Of a stretch of 34,540 bases of DNA, positions 8,603 to 17,904 are shown piece after piece. Source of the stretch: TMED27 sp963922705 (lineage in GTDB: Bacteria; Pseudomonadota; Alphaproteobacteria; Micavibrionales; Micavibrionaceae); assembly GCA_963922705.1 (NCBI GenBank), contig CAWUJS010000013.1, positions 1 through 34,540 on the forward strand, read 5' to 3'. Made by a program: the position numbers and the translations under genes. Position 1 is the stretch's first letter; the number at the start of each line of letters is the position of its first letter. Under the pieces are notes generated by a model, which saw nothing but the letters and a program-made list of their open reading frames with translations, was not told the DNA's origin and made no database searches.

Positions 8603-11508
8603 GCCGCCTCGCTTTCTGAATCATCAAGCGCTGCCCATTCCTTAATGCGGGCGAGATGCTCATAATCATTATAGCGCGGTATTTTTGTGCTGCGCGGGAT
8701 TGCGTAATAGGGCGTTTCCTGATTTTCAAATATTTCTATGAGCGTTATAAGCGCAGCATTTGTTTCAGATATAATATCCTGAGGCTCAGCAATTTCTGTA
8801 TATTTTCCATTACCATTTAGCACCCAATAGCCAAGATAAGTGCATGTGGTGGGCGGTATATTTTCAAAGCCCCCGGATTCGACAATGAGCGCCTCAAGCG
8901 GTAATTGCGGTGTATTGCCGTTTTCTAATCCTGCTTTACTAAAATTCCCGCCGGATTTGTAATCAATGATCGCCACACCCTCAGGGCTTTGGTCGATACG
9001 ATCAGCGCGTCCATACAGCACAAAATCACCTTGAGGCGTATTGAGCACCATCTCTCCTTTAATTTCAGTTTTTAATGGCTTGCTATGCGCGCGCCACTTT
9101 TCTTCTTTTTCTAAAAATTGATCGGTGATTTTTGCAAAGCGCGGCCAGTAAAAATGCCAGTCTTCATCGGTTAGATTTCTGCTTTGCAAGAAATTTTGTG
9201 CTGCGTCTAAAATAATACATGCAGCATTTTTGGGGATGTTGTTCGGGTTTTCTGTGACAAATCCATTGAGACAATCATGCAGCATATCGCCGCGCAGCGC
9301 TGCATCGGACTCTTTTTCGAGCGGCTCTAACTTTCTTAAACTTAAAATGCTATGCGCATAAATTGCATATGGATCTTTAAGCCATGTTTCAATTTTCGTG
9401 ATCGATAATTTTCTTGGCCTGCTCTCGGCTGGTGGTTTGGGTGCAGGCCGTGTGAAAGGTTCGGATATACTTGCATGGTCAATCGATTTCATCCATTGCA
9501 TAAAAACATTATCATGAAGCTTTTCCGGCTTTGTATCCGTTGCTTTAAGCACAGTCTCAAGACGTGCGAGCCAACGCGCCGGTACTGATGGGCTACCATC
9601 GACAAGCTTTGATCGTGTGAGCGCTACATTTGGCGTGCAGAATCCTTGCACAAAATCATGGGCTGAAAGGCCGATGCTGCGCTCTGATCCCGGAAGACCA
9701 AAACCCTCTCGCATTGGACGTGACATCCATGGATCATGCCCCGGATCAGAAGGCCATGTTCCTTCATTCAAGCCGCCCAGAATAACAAGATCTGCATCAA
9801 TAAGGCGTGCCTCGAGCTGCCCTAAAATTTGCAATCTGGGATGCGTGCCAAAGGTAGGCCGCAAGGTCACTCCAAGTAAAAATTGTTGCAATATATTTTT
9901 GTACTCATGGGATGTGATTTTTGGGAAATTATGCGCTTGTGATATGATTTCCGACAGTAAGACACTCGCAGCATTTCCGTCTTCTCCCGACCATAAATTT
10001 TTGTCGTCATGTAAGGATTCGCAAAGTTTTATATGCGCTTCCAGAATCTCTTTAAAATTATTTTTGGTTTCTGTGATTGCGATACAGTCTTCAAAAATTC
10101 TTTCAAGATCATCGATCAATATGTGCAAATCCGCATCTGCGCCATTATCAGCCCAGCATTGCCTTAAGCCTGTAATTCCAGCCGCAGGCTTAAAACCGCG
10201 CAGCATTTTTTTTTCAAATTTTTCTAAATGTTGTTTGAGGTTAGCATGCGTCAATGGTTGCTTGAGCAGTGCCAAAAGAGAAACGGGGCTTAATTTATTG
10301 ATAGTGGCTTCGATAGATAGTAATAAAAAATGTCCAATTTGTGTCCGGGATAAAGGCTCTCCGGCGGAATCGTCAATTTTAATGCCCCATCGAAGACATG
10401 CAGATGATACACGTTTTGCAAGATTACGATCTGGCGTAATCAGCGCTGCCGTCTTTTTTGGATCTTCTAGTGTTTGCCGCATTAGGCTCGCAATGACTTG
10501 CGCTTCATGCTGCGCTGTATCACACTCGAAAATCTTTAAATTTTCAAGTGCAGGATCAAATGCTGCGCTATTCAAATCTTGCCATTTATGGCTTGTCTGT
10601 GATGGGCGCATAAGTTCGGATGATAGTTTGCGGCGTGCTTTTGATAAAGGATGATCCTGCAATGTGGTTTGCCAATCTGCGATCCTGTCTCGATCAATAT
10701 TCATGGTCGCAAGCAGGTGTTTAAAGCCATATTGCGGGTGAGATTCTGATAAGGATTCCCAGCTTTCTTCATCAATCTGCTGATCCAGGCCGGGGAGGAT
10801 AATTTGCCCGTTCGGTAAATTGTAAATCGTATTTAAAAGTTTAGCAGTTGCAGGGATAGAGCCTGTTGTCCCTGCGGCTATAATTCGTTTTTGCGGTTTG
10901 GTTTCATCCCAAAAATCAGCCAGAGCGTTTATAAGGCGATTACGGCGATCCGCCGCATCTATGACGTTCATATCTTTTAGGATTTGCGGCCATGTTTCGC
11001 TCAAAACTGTCAGGAAATCCAATGTGATTTGCCAGTGATCGGCGAAATCTTCGGGCACAAGATGCGCCATATCACGAATATCAAGATTTTCAGTATAAAT
11101 CTGATCCATCAAATGGGATAAGGTTTTAGCCAGCGCTAATGCCTGATCAAATCCGTATCGTAAATCCTGATGTTTTTGGATAGCGCGTGCAAGAAGGATT
11201 TGCCGTTGCATTGATGGTAAGACAGGCGGTAAATCGAGCAGTCTTTGTGTGCCCTCTTGCCCCGCGATTGAGATGGCAAGCTCCTCTTCATCGATATCAC
11301 CAATGGCTTGCAGGATAGGAAGCATGAGGGGTTTACCGTCATTGATTTGCAGGAAAGCTTCGCGCAATGTTCGGCACGCGCGGCGCGTTGGGAGTAATAT
11401 CAGAATCTCAGGCAATGTTTCAGGCGCATTCGCATATTCTTCTAATAATGATGCAGCAAGCGATTTTGCAAATGGCATACCTGCCGGGATGGTGAATATT
11501 TTTTGCAT
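8599..11508 (-). CDS. addB: Double-strand break repair protein AddB
   Basis: AddB is the partner of AddA in DNA end resection and supplies the second nuclease domain. The 969-residue length fits alphaproteobacterial AddB. The N-terminal helicase-like half has the family's degenerate P-loop (ILLPTRRACRTLREAFL, about residues 36-52), with no GKT, so it is probably not an ATPase. A conserved block SMQRQILLARAI and the segment ILGGLNEGTWP follow. The C-terminal RecB-type nuclease shows GRADRID and AIIDYKSG near residues 833-853 with the metal-binding Asp and Lys present. It starts 2 bases after the murU stop and overlaps addA by 4 bases, so murU-addB-addA are clearly co-transcribed. Confidence 0.95.
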   Translation of the reverse strand: MQKIFTIPAGMPFAKSLAASLLEEYANAPETLPEILILLPTRRACRTLREAFLQINDGKPLMLPILQAIGDIDEEELAISIAGQEGTQRLLDLPPVLPSMQRQILLARAIQKHQDLRYGFDQALALAKTLSHLMDQIYTENLDIRDMAHLVPEDFADHWQITLDFLTVLSETWPQILKDMNVIDAADRRNRLINALADFWDETKPQKRIIAAGTTGSIPATAKLLNTIYNLPNGQIILPGLDQQIDEESWESLSESHPQYGFKHLLATMNIDRDRIADWQTTLQDHPLSKARRKLSSELMRPSQTSHKWQDLNSAAFDPALENLKIFECDTAQHEAQVIASLMRQTLEDPKKTAALITPDRNLAKRVSSACLRWGIKIDDSAGEPLSRTQIGHFLLLSIEATINKLSPVSLLALLKQPLTHANLKQHLEKFEKKMLRGFKPAAGITGLRQCWADNGADADLHILIDDLERIFEDCIAITETKNNFKEILEAHIKLCESLHDDKNLWSGEDGNAASVLLSEIISQAHNFPKITSHEYKNILQQFLLGVTLRPTFGTHPRLQILGQLEARLIDADLVILGGLNEGTWPSDPGHDPWMSRPMREGFGLPGSERSIGLSAHDFVQGFCTPNVALTRSKLVDGSPSVPARWLARLETVLKATDTKPEKLHDNVFMQWMKSIDHASISEPFTRPAPKPPAESRPRKLSITKIETWLKDPYAIYAHSILSLRKLEPLEKESDAALRGDMLHDCLNGFVTENPNNIPKNAACIILDAAQNFLQSRNLTDEDWHFYWPRFAKITDQFLEKEEKWRAHSKPLKTEIKGEMVLNTPQGDFVLYGRADRIDQSPEGVAIIDYKSGGNFSKAGLENGNTPQLPLEALIVESGGFENIPPTTCTYLGYWVLNGNGKYTEIAEPQDIISETNAALITLIEIFENQETPYYAIPRSTKIPRYNDYEHLARIKEWAALDDSESEAA

Positions 11509-11510
11509 GC

Positions 11511-12239
11511 TTATTTGCCTTGTAACTCTATATGCTCATAAGCATCATTTACCGCTTCAAGATCATCTGCTGTGCTAATATGGTGCCAGTCGCCTTTATG
11601 GACTAAAGCATACAAACGCCCTTTTTCCTGCGCGTGATCCATTAAATCAAGATAGGAAAAAGCGCCATTGGGCGTATTGTCAAAAACACGCGGATGGTTA
11701 ATACGGATTGAAGTGAACATATACTCACCTCTTTTATCCAAAGAGCGGATGGGCATATTATTGTCATCCAGCCTATAATCACCAACGCCTTTTGTTAGTT
11801 TCATTGTATCAATTGGTTGCAGCAAAATCAGAATATCCATTTCTTGTGGGTTCCAGGTATTAGCCATGGATAATAATGTGTTCTGTCCTTGCGTATTCTC
11901 CCAGAGGCTATCGCCATTGATAATATAAAACGCATCGTCAAAATGATGCAGCATGTTTTTAATCCCGCCGCCCGTTTCGAGCAATTCTTCTTCAAAGGAG
12001 ATATGCGCTATAAATTCCGGGCGTGCTGATATTGCATCAGAGATTTGATCCGCCAGATAATGCGTATTACATGCAACTTCACCGACTCCAGCATCTTGTA
12101 AATGATCCAGCGTGCGATCCAGTAAGGTTCGGCCATCTACCTTAACAAGAGGTTTTGGTGTGTCATTGGTGTAGGGTCGGAGGCGCGAGCCTAGCCCAGC
12201 GGCAAGAATAAAAGCTTTATTTGGAATATCCTGTAACAT
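11511..12239 (-). CDS. murU: Sugar-phosphate nucleotidyltransferase, probable MurNAc-1-phosphate uridylyltransferase MurU
   Basis: The 242-residue protein is a nucleotidyltransferase. The N-terminal motif FILAAGLGSRLRPYT and the following TPKPLV are the nucleotide- and metal-binding signature. INGDSLW provides the metal-binding Asp, and GGGIKN fits the sugar site. In alphaproteobacteria the gene at this position is MurU, which turns MurNAc-1-phosphate into UDP-MurNAc in peptidoglycan recycling. The exact sugar cannot be proven from motifs. Its ATG overlaps the tsaE stop by one base (TAATG). The MurNAc/GlcNAc kinase gene amgK, normally between tsaE and murU, is missing here, leaving the substrate source unexplained in this window. 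Confidence 0.88.
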   Translation of the reverse strand: MLQDIPNKAFILAAGLGSRLRPYTNDTPKPLVKVDGRTLLDRTLDHLQDAGVGEVACNTHYLADQISDAISARPEFIAHISFEEELLETGGGIKNMLHHFDDAFYIINGDSLWENTQGQNTLLSMANTWNPQEMDILILLQPIDTMKLTKGVGDYRLDDNNMPIRSLDKRGEYMFTSIRINHPRVFDNTPNGAFSYLDLMDHAQEKGRLYALVHKGDWHHISTADDLEAVNDAYEHIELQGK

Positions 12240-12661
12240 TAAACCTTTTGAATAAGAATCTCTCTATGATTAGATGCATTGTCACCATTTGAAATTGTAA
12301 TGTCCAGATATTGGCTTGGTTTATATCCACCGAGGCGTTCAGGCCATTCAACAATCGTAATCCCATTGTAAAGGGATTCCTCCCACCCTAATTCTAAAAT
12401 CTCGTCAGGATCTTCAATCCGATAAAGATCATAATGAAAAATCGGGCAATCTTGTGTTTCGTATGTTTGTACAAGCGTAAAAGTCGGACTACATACTTCA
12501 AGATCAGGCTGCTTTGTTAGTGTGCGAATTAATGCGCGCGCAAAGACAGTTTTACCCATGCCAAGATTGCCATGAAGCAAAATAATATCTGAACTTTGCA
12601 ATGTGCTGGCTAAATCTGCGGCAATTTGAATTGTATCTTTTTCCGATTGGGATGTTTTCAT
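12239..12661 (-). CDS. tsaE: tRNA threonylcarbamoyladenosine biosynthesis ATPase TsaE
   Basis: TsaE is the small ATPase of the TsaBDE complex that makes t6A37 on ANN-decoding tRNAs. The 140-residue protein has Walker A HGNLGMGKTVFARALI at about residues 35-50. The family block FHYDLYRIEDPDEILELGW and the motif ITIVEWPERL follow, which are diagnostic for TsaE (YjeE). Length is normal. It begins 4 bases after the divL stop and overlaps murU by one base, so it sits in the middle of a tightly packed operon. Its neighbour order (divL, tsaE, then murU-addB-addA) is that of alphaproteobacteria, apart from the absent amgK. Confidence 0.95.
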   Translation of the reverse strand: MKTSQSEKDTIQIAADLASTLQSSDIILLHGNLGMGKTVFARALIRTLTKQPDLEVCSPTFTLVQTYETQDCPIFHYDLYRIEDPDEILELGWEESLYNGITIVEWPERLGGYKPSQYLDITISNGDNASNHREILIQKV

Positions 12662-12665
12662 GACC

Positions 12666-15008
12666 TTAAGATGCTTGTTTCAAAGGGATTTTAAGCGGTG
12701 TTTCCTGTGCAACAAAGGGCAGGAAGATCCTCACTGTAGTCCCTTGTTTACGCTTACTCTCTATATCAACATTCCCGCCATGAAGGGCAATTATATTTTT
12801 GACCAGAGATAGCCCCAAACCTGCGCCGCTTCGGGATATGCGAGGCTCTTTTTCTCCTGTCTTAGCGCGTTCAAATGGTTCAAAGACACGGATATGGTCT
12901 TCTTCAGGAATGCCAATACCATTATCCTTGACCATAATTTCAAGCCCATCTTTTTTGCGTTTTGTAGACAGGGTAATTTTCCCGTGTTCAGGTGTGAAAT
13001 TAATTGCATTTCGGATTACATTGATTATGGCCTGCTTAAGTCTTTTTTCATCAACATTAACATTACCAACATTCTTAGCGCATGTAATATGAATTTCAAT
13101 TTGCTTTTTACGTGCCCAATCACTCACAAGGTCACCAATGGATTGGATAAAGCCATATATTTTTACATCTTTTCTATTTAAGGTCATATAGCCGGCTTCA
13201 AGTGTAGAGAGATCAAGAATATCATTAATCAGGTTCAAAAGTTGTGTGCTGGCATCATTGATATCATTTGTGTATCCTTTCTGGCGTTTATTGAGCTTAC
13301 CATAAAACTCCTGATCTAAAATTTCATTCATGCCCATAATTGCATTAAGCGGTGTTCTGAGTTGGTATGAAACATTGGCAAGAAAATCCAGCTTAAGCTG
13401 CTCTGCTGCTTCCAAGGCAGCATTTTTATCACGTAAAGCATTTTCAACACGCACAGAATCAGTTACGTCAATATATGTAATTAAAACGCCGCCATCAGGA
13501 AGCGGTACTGTTGAATAATCAATAAGTGTTTTATCAGCACGTTTCAATCTACCCTCATGCATCAGCCGGTTTAAGCCATGTGCAATTAACTCTTTACGTT
13601 TTTCATTCCATTCTTGTTTTGAAAAGAAGTTTTGTTTTTTGTCGACAAGTTTAGAAATATGGGGTTCACCTTCGAGGTTTTCAGGGTTCAGTCCCCATAG
13701 TCTTCCAAAAGCTGGATTCCATAATTTTAAACGACCATCACCGCCATAAACGGCAACCCCTTCTCCTAAATTATCCAGCGTTTCTTTTTGTACTGCGATG
13801 AGTGTGTTGTACGAAGATTCGAGCTCTAGCCGGCTTGTAACATCCTCAAATGTCATCATGATCCCGCCACCTGCGGAGTTGGGAACAACCAACATGCGTA
13901 ATGCACTGCCATCCGGTAGGTAGAGCATTTCTTCATAGGGTTTTATGAGACTTGTAAACATGTCCAGCCAGCTTTGTTTAAAGCGTCTGAAATCAGCCTG
14001 TTCAGGAAGGCGACGCGTTTCACGCAGTTTTTCCATTAAATCACCAAGCTTCGGCTTTTTATTGAGCCAGCCATCTTCCAAGCCCCATAATTGGGAAAAA
14101 GCTGAATTATAAAACTCTAATGCCGTATCCTGATTAAAAATAGCGATGGCACTCTGTAATTGTTCTAGAAGCTCAGTATTTGACGATTGATAGCGGGCAA
14201 GCTCTGCATGAATGGATTCTAGTTTGCTAATATCCTCTGCCATTCCCAAAGTCATTTCAGCTAATGGAATAGGGATTTCACGAATCTCCATTAATAAACG
14301 CTTCCCGCCGAGAACAACATGAGATTCAGAGATTGCTTCTATACCACTTGCCAGCGCTTTTTTTGCCAATTCTGCACCTAAAATATTCTTATTTTTTTGA
14401 GATTTTGATTTACGTGTTGTACCTGTAATTTCTTTTTGCTCTTTGAGAATAGTCTTTTCTTTTTCTTCCAAAAACTGTTCGTAGGCATGATTAACCCAAA
14501 TAATTTTTTGATTTTCATCCCGTAGCCAACAAGGAAAAGGAAAGCCATCCAAAGCATCCTGATATTTTTTGTGTTCTTGTTCAAATTGGTGACGATCTTT
14601 TTCAAAGGTTTTTGAGGCTTCAATTTCTTCTGTAATATCCTCAATCCATAAAATGTCAAAACGCTCTGAAGCATTAAGATCTTTTCCCTGAGATCCCGAA
14701 ATCTTGTAACTTTTCGTTTCATCAAAATGGTTTGTCAGGAAGGTAAAAGCTGTTCCCGTTTCCTCCAAGCGATCAAAATAACCTTCTAAAGCGGCTGCAT
14801 CACTTGCCGGTAGTACAGATTGTATATCGCTGAGTGTTTTAATGGTTTCCAAGCCTAAGGTTGTGCAAAAATCTTGCGAATAGACAACAGTACCATCACT
14901 GGAAAAACCACAATACTCACCAGGAAAGGCCGCCAGAAATGCTTCAAGACGAGCCTTTTCATGCGCAATTTGCTTTTTACCAGAGAGGGGCGCAAGTATT
15001 TTATGCAT
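12666..15008 (-). CDS. divL: PAS-domain histidine kinase homologue with Tyr in the H-box (DivL type)
   Basis: The 780-residue protein resembles DivL, the tyrosine-bearing pseudokinase that in Caulobacter binds DivK and modulates CckA in the CtrA cell-cycle pathway. PAS-like regions occupy about residues 25-130, 150-260, 280-390 and 405-520. The DHp helix reads FLANVSYQLRTPLNAI: the phospho-accepting His is Tyr548 (codon TAC at 13365-13367). The ATPase domain is intact, with an N-box (NVIRNAINFTP), G1 (DNGIGIPEED), F-box (FEPFER) and G2 (GAGLGLSLV). The location beside tsaE matches Caulobacter. No membrane helix is visible. The ATG at 15008 is chosen over an in-frame GTG at 15047 that would add 13 residues; neither has a clear ribosome binding site. 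Confidence 0.9.
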   Translation of the reverse strand: MHKILAPLSGKKQIAHEKARLEAFLAAFPGEYCGFSSDGTVVYSQDFCTTLGLETIKTLSDIQSVLPASDAAALEGYFDRLEETGTAFTFLTNHFDETKSYKISGSQGKDLNASERFDILWIEDITEEIEASKTFEKDRHQFEQEHKKYQDALDGFPFPCWLRDENQKIIWVNHAYEQFLEEKEKTILKEQKEITGTTRKSKSQKNKNILGAELAKKALASGIEAISESHVVLGGKRLLMEIREIPIPLAEMTLGMAEDISKLESIHAELARYQSSNTELLEQLQSAIAIFNQDTALEFYNSAFSQLWGLEDGWLNKKPKLGDLMEKLRETRRLPEQADFRRFKQSWLDMFTSLIKPYEEMLYLPDGSALRMLVVPNSAGGGIMMTFEDVTSRLELESSYNTLIAVQKETLDNLGEGVAVYGGDGRLKLWNPAFGRLWGLNPENLEGEPHISKLVDKKQNFFSKQEWNEKRKELIAHGLNRLMHEGRLKRADKTLIDYSTVPLPDGGVLITYIDVTDSVRVENALRDKNAALEAAEQLKLDFLANVSYQLRTPLNAIMGMNEILDQEFYGKLNKRQKGYTNDINDASTQLLNLINDILDLSTLEAGYMTLNRKDVKIYGFIQSIGDLVSDWARKKQIEIHITCAKNVGNVNVDEKRLKQAIINVIRNAINFTPEHGKITLSTKRKKDGLEIMVKDNGIGIPEEDHIRVFEPFERAKTGEKEPRISRSGAGLGLSLVKNIIALHGGNVDIESKRKQGTTVRIFLPFVAQETPLKIPLKQAS

Positions 15009-15050
15009 AAAGGATGATTTCAAGATAAGCTTATTCACAATATACACAGC

Positions 15051-15890
15051 TTACAAAATGACAGTGCGCCCGTCATGTAAAAATATTTGTCTTTGCGAAA
15101 ACATATCCACGGCACGCGCAAGAACGCGAGATTCAATATCGCGTCCGGTGGCTTGCATCTTTTTTGGTGTGAAGGCGTGGTTAATACGCATTATTTCCTG
15201 TTCAATAATAGGGCCTTCATCTAAATCCGGGCTGGCGAAATGTGCAGTAGCACCAATCATCTTGACCCCGCGCTCATAGGCCTGATGGTAAGGTTTAGCG
15301 CCTTTAAAGCCAGGGAGGAATGAATGATGAATATTGATAATTTTGCCTTCATGTTTTTGTGTGAAATCATTGGTCAAAATTTGCATATAACGCGCCATGA
15401 CAATAAGCTCTGTTTGCGTGTTATCAAGAATGCAAGACAGCTCTGCTTCTTGCCGCTGTTTATTGTCTTTTGTAATGGGCAAGTGATAAAAGGGAATTTT
15501 ATTATCGTCCGCTAATTTTGCGCATATTGCATGATTAGAGACAATGGCTGTGATTTCTATATTCAGGTTTTTATTGTTTGTACGATAGAGTAAATCATGT
15601 AAGCAGTGATCCTCTTTTGAAACCATGATTAGTGTTTTTATAGGAGCTTTAAGATCGCAAACATGCCATGTCATCTCAAATTCCTTAGAAACTCCAGTCA
15701 ATTGGCTTTTAAAATTTTCAAGAGAGCTGTCTTGAAAGGGTTTTATAACCACACGCATAAAAAATTGCCCGGATAACCGATCATGAAATTGTGCTGATTC
15801 TTCAATGTTGCACTCATTATTGGCAAGACATGTTGAAACGGCAGCAACTACTCCGGGTTTATCATCACAATGCAGGCGAAGAACATACAT
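15051..15890 (-). CDS. purU: Formyltetrahydrofolate deformylase
   Basis: PurU hydrolyses 10-formyl-THF to formate and THF, balancing one-carbon pools and feeding formate to purine synthesis. The 279-residue protein has an N-terminal ACT domain (about 1-80, starting MYVLRLHCDDKPGVVAAV). It is followed by a formyltransferase-type catalytic domain with NIHHSFLPGFKGAKPYHQA and a later ATAHFASPDLDEGPII, which hold the catalytic His and Asp. Length is normal and the ATG at 15890 begins the ACT domain directly. It lies 52 bases after asnB and just before divL on the same strand, so it is probably co-transcribed with at least one of them, although no functional link to divL is known. Confidence 0.96.
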   Translation of the reverse strand: MYVLRLHCDDKPGVVAAVSTCLANNECNIEESAQFHDRLSGQFFMRVVIKPFQDSSLENFKSQLTGVSKEFEMTWHVCDLKAPIKTLIMVSKEDHCLHDLLYRTNNKNLNIEITAIVSNHAICAKLADDNKIPFYHLPITKDNKQRQEAELSCILDNTQTELIVMARYMQILTNDFTQKHEGKIINIHHSFLPGFKGAKPYHQAYERGVKMIGATAHFASPDLDEGPIIEQEIMRINHAFTPKKMQATGRDIESRVLARAVDMFSQRQIFLHDGRTVIL

Positions 15891-15942
15891 GTTTCATTGC
15901 TTTCTGTTGTTTTTTGATTCGATGTTGGTTTTTTAATGAAAC

Positions 15943-17829
15943 TTAGTGCCACCTTTGATACCAGGCTTGGAACATTAATATATTCCAAAGCGCTTCATCG
16001 TGATGACCATGTCCATTGATATGGTTATCCCATATTATTTGGATAATTTCAGCATTAAAGAACCCCTGATCCTGTATTTTTTTGTGATCAAGAAGCTCTT
16101 CCGCCCAATCTCTCATATCATCTCGTATCCATGATCCGATTGGCATGTTAAAGCCTTGTTTCGGCCTTTCAAAAAGCGGGCGCGGAACATGACGGGCTAA
16201 AACTTCACGCAAAAGCCATTTACCTGTGCCATTTCTGATTTTCACCGATAATGGCAATTTCCAAACATATTCAAAAATCCGCCTGTCCAAGAGGGGTGAA
16301 CGTGCTTCTAATGAGACTGCCATACTCGCGCGATCGACTTTGGTTAGGATATCGTTGGATAAGTAATGCTGTGTATCCCATAGCATCAATTGTTCCGAGA
16401 GGTTTAGATCGGTAATCTCATCTAACCCCAGTCGCGCATCATTATGATTGAATACAGGAGATTCATCCCAATTCCTTAGCACCGCATGATAAATATCTGC
16501 ACGTGTCTCAGCTGATAAAATCGCTGCAACTTTATCAAGGTGCTTTTTGAGCAACGGTTTATGCGGGAAAACTGTTTTGAGTAAACTCGCTGGAATACCG
16601 TTAAAAAAACTTGATAAAATACCCGGGAGTGCCGCAATTTGGGGTACACTCATATGACGGTTATATCCGCCCAGCATCTCATCCCCGCCATCACCAGACA
16701 ATACAACGGTGACATCCTGACGTGCAAATTTTGAAACCAGATAGGTTGGAATGGCGGATTGATCTGCAAAAGGCTCGTCATAAATATCCGGCAATAGCGC
16801 GATGACATCCAGCGCATCTTGCGCTGTGCAAATATGCTCCTGATGTTTGGTTTCCAAATAGTCGGCAATTTCACGCGCTTGATCAGCCTCATTATAGCCA
16901 GGCACGTCAAATCCGATTGTATAGGTATGGATAGGCGATTCTGATAGCTTGCTCATCAGAGCAACAATTGCCGAACTATCAATCCCGCCAGATAAGAATG
17001 CGCCAAGCGGCACATCGGAAAGCATGCGCTCCTGAACACATTGCATGAGAATATCTTCAAAAGGTTTTATTGTTTCCCGTTCATTAACAGTGATGCGCTC
17101 GCTTTCAGTAACTATCTCTTGTGCTGACCAATATGGGCGCATGTGACCAGCGAGATTTGCGTCTTTCTCAAGAGACTTCAAATCAAGTGAAAGCGTGCAT
17201 CCCGGTTTGACCTGCCAGACATTCTCATAAATTGTCTGCGGTGTAGGGATACAATTATATTGCGTATAGAGGGCAAGCGAGCGCTTATCAATCACACTAT
17301 TAAAATCTGGATGCGCATGGAATGTTTTTAATTCTGACCCGAATACAAGACATGACCCCGCCCAACCAACATAAAGTGGCTTTTTGCCAAAGCGATCCCG
17401 TGCAAAATGTAATATCTGCTCTTTGCGATCCCATAACACAAAAGCAAACATGCCGTTAATGGCGTCTAATGTCTGTTCAAAGCCAATTGTCTCAAACAAA
17501 GCCAGCAATGTTTCCGTATCGCTATGGCCTTGAAAATTGCAGCCAGAGAGATGTTTAGTACGTAGCCTAAGGTGGTTATAAATCTCACCATTATAAACAA
17601 TCATATATCGGTCTGAGGGGGAGCCCATGGGTTGATGCCCGTGCTCTGATAAATCCAAAACTGAGAGGCGGCGGTGACCAAAAGCCAGCGCATGATCCGG
17701 ATCTTGCCATACATCGCCGTAATCAGGGCCGCGATGTGTTGTTGCGCCTGTCATAGCGCGGATAATCGAATCATATTCCTCGCGAGATCGCTTCGCATCA
17801 ATTTCATAAAAACCTGTCAATCCGCACAT
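15943..17829 (-). CDS. asnB: Asparagine synthase (glutamine-hydrolysing)
   Basis: This 628-residue AsnB-family enzyme makes asparagine from aspartate using glutamine nitrogen, or amidates a related carboxylate. The Cys2 nucleophile (MCGLTGFYE) needs the start at 17829. The class II amidotransferase domain includes HRGPDYGD, RRLSVLDLSEHGHQPM, YNGEIYN and GHSDTET. The synthetase domain has the PP-loop FLSGGIDSSAIVALM. All key motifs are present. AsnB paralogues are often found in bacterial surface-polysaccharide loci, and the export operon here is about 9 kb away, so a role in sugar amidation is possible but unproven. The start faces a 75-base AT-rich gap shared with the divergent gene at 17905. 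Confidence 0.95.
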   Translation of the reverse strand: MCGLTGFYEIDAKRSREEYDSIIRAMTGATTHRGPDYGDVWQDPDHALAFGHRRLSVLDLSEHGHQPMGSPSDRYMIVYNGEIYNHLRLRTKHLSGCNFQGHSDTETLLALFETIGFEQTLDAINGMFAFVLWDRKEQILHFARDRFGKKPLYVGWAGSCLVFGSELKTFHAHPDFNSVIDKRSLALYTQYNCIPTPQTIYENVWQVKPGCTLSLDLKSLEKDANLAGHMRPYWSAQEIVTESERITVNERETIKPFEDILMQCVQERMLSDVPLGAFLSGGIDSSAIVALMSKLSESPIHTYTIGFDVPGYNEADQAREIADYLETKHQEHICTAQDALDVIALLPDIYDEPFADQSAIPTYLVSKFARQDVTVVLSGDGGDEMLGGYNRHMSVPQIAALPGILSSFFNGIPASLLKTVFPHKPLLKKHLDKVAAILSAETRADIYHAVLRNWDESPVFNHNDARLGLDEITDLNLSEQLMLWDTQHYLSNDILTKVDRASMAVSLEARSPLLDRRIFEYVWKLPLSVKIRNGTGKWLLREVLARHVPRPLFERPKQGFNMPIGSWIRDDMRDWAEELLDHKKIQDQGFFNAEIIQIIWDNHINGHGHHDEALWNILMFQAWYQRWH

Positions 17830-17904
17830 AGAAAAACGCTATCTTTCTTATTGTCACATCTGTTAAAATTATAATTATAACACCAAAGGTTATATTATAA
17901 TTAT
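17830..17904. promoter_or_regulatory. AT-rich divergent intergenic region between asnB and the 17905 gene
   Basis: This 75-base gap must carry the start signals of both divergent genes. It is almost pure A/T at 17864-17904 and contains a short dyad, TATAAC at 17876-17881 and GTTATA at 17889-17894, set in repeated TATAATTATA words. No convincing ribosome binding site is present for the rightward gene. Which of the several TATAAT-like words is used cannot be told. Confidence 0.3.

Noticed and set aside
9617..10654. Long plus-strand open frame (345 codons) opposite addB
   Set aside because: It lies wholly within the addB coding region, has a Ser/Cys/Arg-rich shadow composition and no recognisable domain; addB is well supported on the other strand.
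17864..17904. Repeat array of TATAATTATA words between asnB and the 17905 gene
   Set aside because: The similarity comes from simple A/T composition; there is no regular period or unit.
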